DNA of 8,972 nucleotides from Methanobacteriota archaeon (GTDB taxonomy: Archaea; Hydrothermarchaeota; Hydrothermarchaeia; Hydrothermarchaeales; JAADFM01). The stretch is from assembly GCA_013152845.1 (NCBI GenBank), contig JAADFM010000045.1:1-8972 (forward strand). The letters are read 5' to 3'. This document shows positions 5,594 to 8,972 of the stretch, piece after piece (the first letter of the stretch is position 1; each line of letters opens with the position of its first letter). The notes under the pieces were generated by a model that searched no databases, was not told the origin of the DNA, and saw nothing but the letters and a program-made list of their open reading frames with translations. The position numbers and the translations under genes were made by a program.

Positions 5594-5608
5594 TATGCAT
5601 GTTACATG
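5573..5608 (+). promoter_or_regulatory. Promoter and small palindrome before the toxin-antitoxin-like cassette
   Basis: The AT-rich stretch TATTTTATGTATAAC (from 5573) is a plausible TATA region about 25-30 bases before the ATG at 5606, suggesting a leaderless transcript. CATGTTACATG (5598-5608) is a perfect 5+1+5 palindrome that includes the start codon and could be an operator for the AbrB-domain protein encoded downstream. The operator role is inference. Confidence 0.4.
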
Positions 5609-5817
5609 TCAAATATAAGGTACAGCAGACATGCACGATTGCGGATGGTGGAGAGAGGGATCTCCCACCAGGAGGTCAAAAATGCCATCAACAAGGGCGC
5701 AAAGCGCCTCCAAGGTAGCAAGATTGTGTCCACCTACGCATATTTCGAAGTGGTGTACAAGTGTACAAGAAAGCCGGAGACACGGTATACGTGATTACCG
5801 TAAAACCGAGATGGTGA
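5606..5817 (+). pseudogene. DUF4258-type toxin-like protein, frameshifted by an 8-base tandem duplication
   Basis: The readable frame starts at ATG 5606 with YSRHARLRMVERGIS (6-20) and HQEVKNAINKG (21-31), the SxHAxxRMxERGI...EV pattern of DUF4258 proteins, small factors often paired with YgiT-type zinc-finger proteins and thought to resemble RelE-like toxins. After FEVVYK (residue 52) the frame is lost and stops at 5794 after ten unrelated residues. The cause is visible: GTGTACAA occurs twice in tandem (5753-5760 and 5761-5768). Removing one copy restores VVYKKAGDTVYVITVKPRW and a TGA at 5815-5817, giving 67 residues that end five bases before the next gene. That ending with VYVITV strands is what the family expects. 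So the gene was intact until a duplication. Whether the 62-residue truncated product has activity is unknown; the final strands are usually part of the fold, so loss of function is likely. Confidence 0.8.
5753..5768 (+). repeat. Perfect 8-base tandem duplication (GTGTACAA twice)
   Basis: Two adjacent copies, 5753-5760 and 5761-5768, inside the DUF4258-type gene. Eight is not a multiple of three, so the second copy shifts the frame. Slippage between the two copies could also delete one and restore the gene. Confidence 0.95.
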
Positions 5818-5822
5818 TGTAG

Positions 5823-6152
5823 ATGAGATGTCCTATCTGCGAAAAAGGCTCCCTGAGGAAGGGGGAGGTGGAGGAGGAGATGTTCGGGATATCCCTGGGG
5901 AGGTTCCCGGCAGAGATATGCGATGCATGCGGCGAGTCCTTCCTGGACGGGCAGGCCATGGAAGAAATCGAAAAGAAGGCGAAGGAACTCGGGGTGTGGG
6001 GTCTTGCTGAGAAATTGAAGGTGGTGAAGTCTGGGAACTCCCTGGTTGTAAGGATACCCGCAAAGATTGCCAAATTCCTTGGCATAGAGGCCGGAAACGA
6101 AATCCTCCTATACCCCGAGGGAAAGAAAAAGGCCGTATTCGAGATAACCTGA
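5823..6152 (+). CDS. YgiT-type zinc-finger/AbrB-domain protein, probable antitoxin
   Basis: A 109-residue two-domain protein. Residues 1-45 form a YgiT-type zinc finger with CPIC (C3, C6) and CDAC (C33, C36), surrounding a GEVEEEMFGISLGRFPAEI strand region and followed by GESFLDGQAMEEIEKK, the typical link of this family. Residues about 66-107 match an AbrB/SpoVT swapped-hairpin DNA-binding domain: VVKSGNSLVVRIPAKIAKFLGIEAGN then a short strand pair ending AVFEI. Zinc-finger proteins of this type are encoded next to small toxin-like proteins (MqsR or DUF4258 families) and serve as antitoxins; the AbrB part probably binds the promoter. It starts five bases after the restored toxin stop, preceded by GGTGATG. 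The gene is intact although its partner is broken. Antitoxin function is inferred from domains and context. Confidence 0.85.
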   Translation: MRCPICEKGSLRKGEVEEEMFGISLGRFPAEICDACGESFLDGQAMEEIEKKAKELGVWGLAEKLKVVKSGNSLVVRIPAKIAKFLGIEAGNEILLYPEGKKKAVFEIT

Positions 6153-6179
6153 GGCCGGTACGGGAGCCTCCTGCGCAAC

Positions 6180-6189
6180 CCATTAATAG
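6180..6189 (+). promoter_or_regulatory. Possible TATA box for L18a-prefoldin-FtsY
   Basis: CATTAATAGT lies in the 93-base gap after the zinc-finger/AbrB gene. A start about 26 bases on would give a leader of roughly 35 bases carrying GAGGTGAT before the L18a ATG at 6246. A five-pair hairpin (GAGGC 6151-6155 with GCCTC 6166-6170) sits just upstream of it. Composition and spacing only. Confidence 0.4.
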
Positions 6190-6245
6190 TAGAACCGACT
6201 GGTAAACATCTGGCGAGACTTGTGACTTGATTAGAGGTGATACGC

Positions 6246-6434
6246 ATGACAGTCAAGACATTCAGGATTGAAGGCAACTTCCAGATGGGCGAGCAGGTGC
6301 AGCCCTTCGTGAAGGAGTGCAGGGCAGAGAACGAGAAACAGGCCGTGGAATGGGTCAACTCAGAGCTGGGGTCGAAGCACCGCACCCCCAGGAACAAGAT
6401 ATGGATTGAGAAGATAGAGGAGATAAAATCCTAA
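6246..6434 (+). CDS. rpl18a: 50S ribosomal protein L18a (LX/L20a)
   Basis: Archaeal short form of the eukaryotic L18ae protein, a large-subunit component. The 62-residue product reads TVKTFRIEGNFQMGEQVQPFVKE at the N-terminus, then AENEKQAVEWVNSELGSKHRTPR and ends IWIEKIEEI. The FRxEGxFxMG start, the AExExxAxExVxSELGSKHR block and the IxIxxIxEI end define the family. I chose ATG 6246, with a strong GAGGTGAT ribosome-binding site at 6234-6241; the GTG at 6237 is part of that site rather than the start. It is followed 18 bases later by prefoldin alpha, as in many euryarchaea, where aIF6 normally sits directly upstream; here a two-gene cassette intervenes. Confidence 0.93.
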   Translation: MTVKTFRIEGNFQMGEQVQPFVKECRAENEKQAVEWVNSELGSKHRTPRNKIWIEKIEEIKS

Positions 6435-6452
6435 AAAAGGCGGGTGGGACAG

Positions 6453-6878
6453 ATGGAAGACGCAGATGCCGGCATCCTCCTGGCCGAGTACGAGAAGACG
6501 AGGGCCATTGCGGAGGCCACCAGGCAGAACCTGGAAATCCTTGCAGCCTCCATCATGGAGCTGGAGGGGGTTAGGGACGCTTTGGAGGAGCTGAAAGGGG
6601 CCGAGGCCGGCTCGGAGGTCTATGTGCCCCTGGGAGGGGACTCCTTCGTCAAGGCCCGCCTGGAGGAGACCGACATGGTAATCCAGGGAATCGGGGCCGA
6701 CGTGGCGGTCAAGAGGAAGGTGGGCGAGGCCCTGGAGTTCCTGCAGGAGAGGATAGAGCGGCTCGAGGGGATGAAGGAGGAGCAGAACAAGAAGATGACC
6801 AGCGCCATCGCACGGCTGGAGGAGCTTGCCCCGGCCATCCAGCAGCTGGCATCCCAGGTCAAGGAGCAGGGAAGGTAG
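6453..6878 (+). CDS. pfdA: Prefoldin subunit alpha
   Basis: Subunit of the hexameric archaeal prefoldin (two alpha, four beta), which holds unfolded proteins in coiled-coil tentacles and passes them to the thermosome. 141 residues, typical. Seen: N-terminal coiled coil (about 5-45), the conserved central hairpin region EVYVPLGGDSFVKARLEE (near 54-71) with VIQGIGADVAVKR, and a C-terminal coiled coil (about 85-138). The VPLGxxxFVxA and IxGxGAxVxVxK landmarks are those of the alpha subunit, which has an extra hairpin relative to beta. I chose ATG 6453, preceded by GGCGGGTGGG; a GTG at 6444 would add three residues. It ends seven bases before the FtsY start, and this pairing is common in archaea. 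Confidence 0.94.
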   Translation: MEDADAGILLAEYEKTRAIAEATRQNLEILAASIMELEGVRDALEELKGAEAGSEVYVPLGGDSFVKARLEETDMVIQGIGADVAVKRKVGEALEFLQERIERLEGMKEEQNKKMTSAIARLEELAPAIQQLASQVKEQGR

Positions 6879-6885
6879 GATAAGA

Positions 6886-7848
6886 GTGTTCGGGTCCCTC
6901 AAAGAGAAGTTCAAAGGGCTTAAGGAGAGGCTCAGGGCGGCCGAGAAGAAAGAGGTCCCCGAGGCCAGGGAGAAGGTCACCATCAAGGACAAGACCCGGG
7001 CCCTTCTGAAGGGGGAGGTGGTCATGGATGAGAAGAAGCTGGACGAGCTCCTGTGGGACTTCCAGATGTCCCTCTTGGAGAGCGACGTGGCCCTGGAGGT
7101 GGCCGAGAAACTCTCATCCGACCTCAAAGAGAGGCTCTATGGCAGGAGGTTCCGCCGGGGGGTCGACCTGGGGGAGGTGGTCAGGGACTCCCTGAAGGAG
7201 AGCCTCAGGGAAATCCTCATCGAGGGACCGCCCCTCCTGGAGCTCATGGACAAGAAGCCCTTCGTCATCGTATTCGTGGGCGTCAACGGCACAGGGAAGA
7301 CCACCACCATAGCGAAGGTGGCCCACCTCCTCATGTCCCACGGCAAGTCCGTGGTCCTGGCGGCCTCGGATACATTCAGGGCAGGGGCCATCGAGCAGCT
7401 CTCCATCCATGCCGAGAGGCTGGGGGTCAAGTTGATAAAACACGAGAAGGGCAGCGACCCCGCGGCGGTGGCCTATGACGCCATCGAGCACGCCAGGGCC
7501 AGGGACAAGGATGCCGTCCTCATCGATACCGCAGGCAGGATGGAGACCAACGTGAACCTCTTAGACGAGATGAAGAAGATTGTCAAGGTGGCAAAACCCG
7601 ACCTGGTCCTCTTCGTGGGGGATGCCCTCACCGGGAACTCGGCGGTGGAGCAGGCCAGGCGGTTCATGGAGGCCGTCCCCCTGGACGGGATTATCCTCAC
7701 CAAGACCGATGCCGATGCCCGGGGGGGAAGCGCCATCTCCATGGCATACACCATCAAGAGGCCGGTCTTCTTTTTAGGCACCGGCCAGGAGTACGGGGAC
7801 CTCAAGAGATTCGAGACCGACTGGTTCCTGGAAGAGGTCCTGGGCTGA
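6886..7848 (+). CDS. ftsY: Signal recognition particle receptor FtsY
   Basis: SRP receptor GTPase that docks ribosome-nascent chain-SRP complexes at the membrane for co-translational insertion. 320 residues with the NG core: a short charged amphipathic N-terminus (FGSLKEKFKGLKERL) rather than the long acidic A domain of many bacteria, the N-domain helices (about 48-115), then G1 GVNGTGKTTT (132-141), DTFRAGA (162-168), G3 DTAGR (214-218), and G4 TKTDADARGG (272-281), with the closing FLGTGQEYGDLKRF (296-309). The DARGG following TKTD and the GQEYGDL closing loop fit FtsY rather than Ffh; there is no methionine-rich M domain. I chose GTG 6886, seven bases after the prefoldin stop and preceded by GGTAGGA, because the family starts MFGxLKEKL. 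The frame stays open farther upstream only inside prefoldin. Confidence 0.97.
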   Translation: MFGSLKEKFKGLKERLRAAEKKEVPEAREKVTIKDKTRALLKGEVVMDEKKLDELLWDFQMSLLESDVALEVAEKLSSDLKERLYGRRFRRGVDLGEVVRDSLKESLREILIEGPPLLELMDKKPFVIVFVGVNGTGKTTTIAKVAHLLMSHGKSVVLAASDTFRAGAIEQLSIHAERLGVKLIKHEKGSDPAAVAYDAIEHARARDKDAVLIDTAGRMETNVNLLDEMKKIVKVAKPDLVLFVGDALTGNSAVEQARRFMEAVPLDGIILTKTDADARGGSAISMAYTIKRPVFFLGTGQEYGDLKRFETDWFLEEVLG

Positions 7849-7860
7849 GGAACCGCAGGG

Positions 7861-7869
7861 TACTTATAG
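7861..7869 (+). promoter_or_regulatory. Possible TATA box before the zinc-ribbon gene
   Basis: TACTTATAG lies 13 bases after the FtsY stop. A start about 26 bases on falls near 7888-7893, next to an in-frame GTG at 7888 and about 40 bases before the ATG at 7930. It supports a separate transcript for the zinc-ribbon and PP-loop pair. Composition and spacing only. Confidence 0.45.
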
Positions 7870-7929
7870 GAGAAGGTGCATAAGGGGGTGGACAGCAATG
7901 CCCCAGTCAGTTTTGGGACGGACTTTGAG

Positions 7930-8139
7930 ATGGCCGAAGAAAAAGAAGAAGAGATCAGGTGCGCCTCTTGCGGGAAGGTGCGAGAGGGGAACATGGTGGT
8001 CGGCAAGACCCAGAGCGTGGAGGCTGGGGTCAGGTCCATCTACGAGGTCCTAACCTGCACCTGCGGCAACATCTACAGGGGAAGGGTCCTGGAGCAGAAG
8101 AAACTGGAACGGCGCTATGCCCACAGAAGACCTGGTTGA
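7930..8139 (+). CDS. Small zinc-ribbon protein of unknown function
   Basis: A 69-residue protein with a clear zinc-ribbon-like pattern: CASC (residues 10-13) and CTC (C42 and C44, in LTCTCGNIYRG), separated by about 28 residues containing VVGKTQSVEAGVRSIYEV. An acidic start (MAEEKEEEI) and a basic tail (LEQKKLERRYAHRR) flank the ribbon. No transmembrane segment. I do not recognise a named family. Start choice is uncertain: ATG 7930 gives the compact domain, but the frame is open to GTG 7888 and GTG 7876, and a TATA-like box at 7861-7869 would suit 7888. Its last eight codons overlap the next gene by 23 bases in another frame, so the two are tightly linked and may act together, for example as carrier or adaptor and enzyme; that is inference. 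Confidence 0.75.
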   Translation: MAEEKEEEIRCASCGKVREGNMVVGKTQSVEAGVRSIYEVLTCTCGNIYRGRVLEQKKLERRYAHRRPG

Positions 8140-8905
8140 AGACCTGGACAGGGCCCTGCTGGAAGCGGTTGAAAAGGCGGCTGTGGGGGAGTTCGGTGTC
8201 CTTTTTTCCGGGGGGCTGGACAGCTCCCTCATCGTCAAGTACTGTATGGATCTGGGCCGGCGGCCGGTCCTCTATTCTGCCGGAATGGCAGGCTCGGGAG
8301 AGCTCCGGCATGTCAGGGAGGCCGGTTCCGCCTTCGGTCTCGAGCACCGGGTGGTGGTGATTGCCATGGAGGACCTGCCAGGGCTTGCGGGGAAGGTCGC
8401 AGCCATCACCGGGGACCCCAGCCCCATGACGGTGGGCATCGGCGTCCCCCTCTATGCGGCCATGAAGAGGGCCGGGGAAGACGGGCTGGACTGCGTCCTC
8501 TGCGGCCAGGGGGCGGACGAGCTCTTCGGCGGCTACCACAGGTACAAAGCCATGGAAGGCGCGGTCCTGGAGGAGGCCCTGAGGAGGGATGCCGAGGCCG
8601 TCTACCGCAGGGACCTCCAGAGGGACCTGGCCCTGGCAGAGGCGTGCTCGGTCCGTCTGAAGGCCCCCTACCTCGACCCGGCCGTTGCGGAGCTGGCGGG
8701 TTCCATACCCGTCTCATGGAAGCTGCGCGGGGGCAGGGGGAAGGTAATCCTCAGGGAGGTGGGGAGGCTGAGAGGACTGCCGGAGGCCATCTATGACAGG
8801 AAGAAGAAGGCGGTCCAGTACTCCTCGGGGGTGGACCGCGCCCTGCGGAAGCTGGCCAGGAGGGAGGGCAGGCCGTTGGGGGAATACCTCAGGGCAATAG
8901 TTTAA
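8117..8905 (+). CDS. Stand-alone asparagine-synthetase-type PP-loop protein (no amidotransferase domain)
   Basis: A 262-residue protein matching the C-terminal synthetase domain of AsnB-like enzymes, which adenylate a carboxylate and transfer an amine. Seen: PP-loop FSGGLDSS (30-37), the strongly conserved GQGADELFGGY (130-140), KAPYLDPAV (182-190), equivalent to the RxPFLD element, and RKKKAVQYSSGV near 228-238, where AsnB proteins have a similar basic KxxFSxG segment. The N-terminal glutamine amidotransferase domain with its Cys2 nucleophile is absent, and the ATG at 8117 lies inside the zinc-ribbon gene, so it was not merely cut off at this start. It would need ammonia or another donor. 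A role in asparagine synthesis is possible but not shown; short archaeal AsnB-like proteins may modify other substrates. Co-transcribed with the zinc-ribbon gene, with a 23-base overlap. Confidence 0.85.
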   Translation: MPTEDLVEDLDRALLEAVEKAAVGEFGVLFSGGLDSSLIVKYCMDLGRRPVLYSAGMAGSGELRHVREAGSAFGLEHRVVVIAMEDLPGLAGKVAAITGDPSPMTVGIGVPLYAAMKRAGEDGLDCVLCGQGADELFGGYHRYKAMEGAVLEEALRRDAEAVYRRDLQRDLALAEACSVRLKAPYLDPAVAELAGSIPVSWKLRGGRGKVILREVGRLRGLPEAIYDRKKKAVQYSSGVDRALRKLARREGRPLGEYLRAIV

Positions 8906-8908
8906 AAT
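8901..8908 (+). promoter_or_regulatory. Probable TATA box for the last gene
   Basis: TTTAAAAT includes the stop of the PP-loop gene (TAA 8903-8905) and is centred about 26 bases before the ATG at 8930, which fits a leaderless transcript. Confidence 0.5.
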
Positions 8909-8912
8909 AATG

Positions 8913-8938
8913 GGGGTCCATATATGCCCATGGACCCC
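8913..8938. repeat. Perfect 9-base inverted repeat spanning the start of the last gene
   Basis: GGGGTCCAT (8913-8921) is the exact reverse complement of ATGGACCCC (8930-8938), with an 8-base spacer. The right arm is the first three codons of the gene. It could be an operator just downstream of the TATA box or, if transcribed, a hairpin hiding the start codon. Confidence 0.65.
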
Positions 8939-8972
8939 AAGTACATGGAGCTGCCGAGGGCCGTGCTGGTGG
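8930..8972 (+). CDS. Start of a gene, possibly glycerol-1-phosphate dehydrogenase (14 codons visible)
   Basis: Only MDPKYMELPRAVLV is in the window. The MELPRxVLV start resembles archaeal sn-glycerol-1-phosphate dehydrogenase (EgsA), which makes the backbone of archaeal membrane lipids and typically begins with an LPRxVxVG segment before its nucleotide-binding region. Fourteen residues are too few to be sure. An ATG at 8924 in the same frame would add two residues; the TATA-like box at 8901-8908 favours 8930. Confidence 0.45.
   Translation, partial: MDPKYMELPRAVLV

Noticed and set aside
1..8972. CRISPR array, insertion sequence or rRNA gene
   Set aside because: No regularly spaced repeats, transposase motifs or rRNA-like stretches were seen; repeats found are short and single.

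Overview
The window is archaeal DNA, fairly GC-rich, and most likely euryarchaeal with methanogen-type cysteine metabolism. Evidence for this: archaeal/eukaryotic-type ribosomal proteins (S19e, L39e, L31e, L18a/LX), aIF6, an RNase P Rpp21 homologue, prefoldin alpha, an archaeal FtsY, TATA-box-like elements about 25 nt before several starts, and Sep-tRNA:Cys-tRNA synthase, an enzyme found mainly in methanogens and their relatives. I cannot fix the order or genus from the sequence. Coding density is very high and no gap between genes exceeds 300 bases.

Layout. On the minus strand, 1575 to 1 holds an operon of a family 2 glycosyltransferase, a 57-residue helical protein of unknown role, and SepCysS (3' end outside the window). 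The genes are joined by 4-base ATGA/GTGA overlaps. A single AT-rich block near 1597-1606 separates this operon from a divergent tRNA-Gly(GCC) at 1631-1704. On the plus strand follow a membrane-anchored protein of unknown function coupled to RNase P component 4, then S19e, PDCD5-like protein, a PP-loop ATPase, L39e, L31e and aIF6. After a small insertion come L18a/LX, prefoldin alpha and FtsY. The last part holds a small zinc-ribbon protein overlapping a stand-alone asparagine-synthetase-type PP-loop protein, and the first 14 codons of another gene, possibly glycerol-1-phosphate dehydrogenase.

How they fit together. The core (2657-7848) is the conserved archaeal translation/protein-biogenesis cluster: tRNA 5' processing, ribosomal proteins of both subunits, the 60S-type anti-association factor, co-translational folding and SRP-dependent membrane targeting.

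The most notable region is 5460-5830. A toxin-antitoxin-like cassette (DUF4258-type protein plus a YgiT-type zinc finger/AbrB protein) lies between aIF6 and L18a. The toxin-like gene is broken by a perfect 8-base tandem duplication, and the aIF6 gene just upstream has a frame disruption that removes its conserved C-terminal tail from the reading frame.
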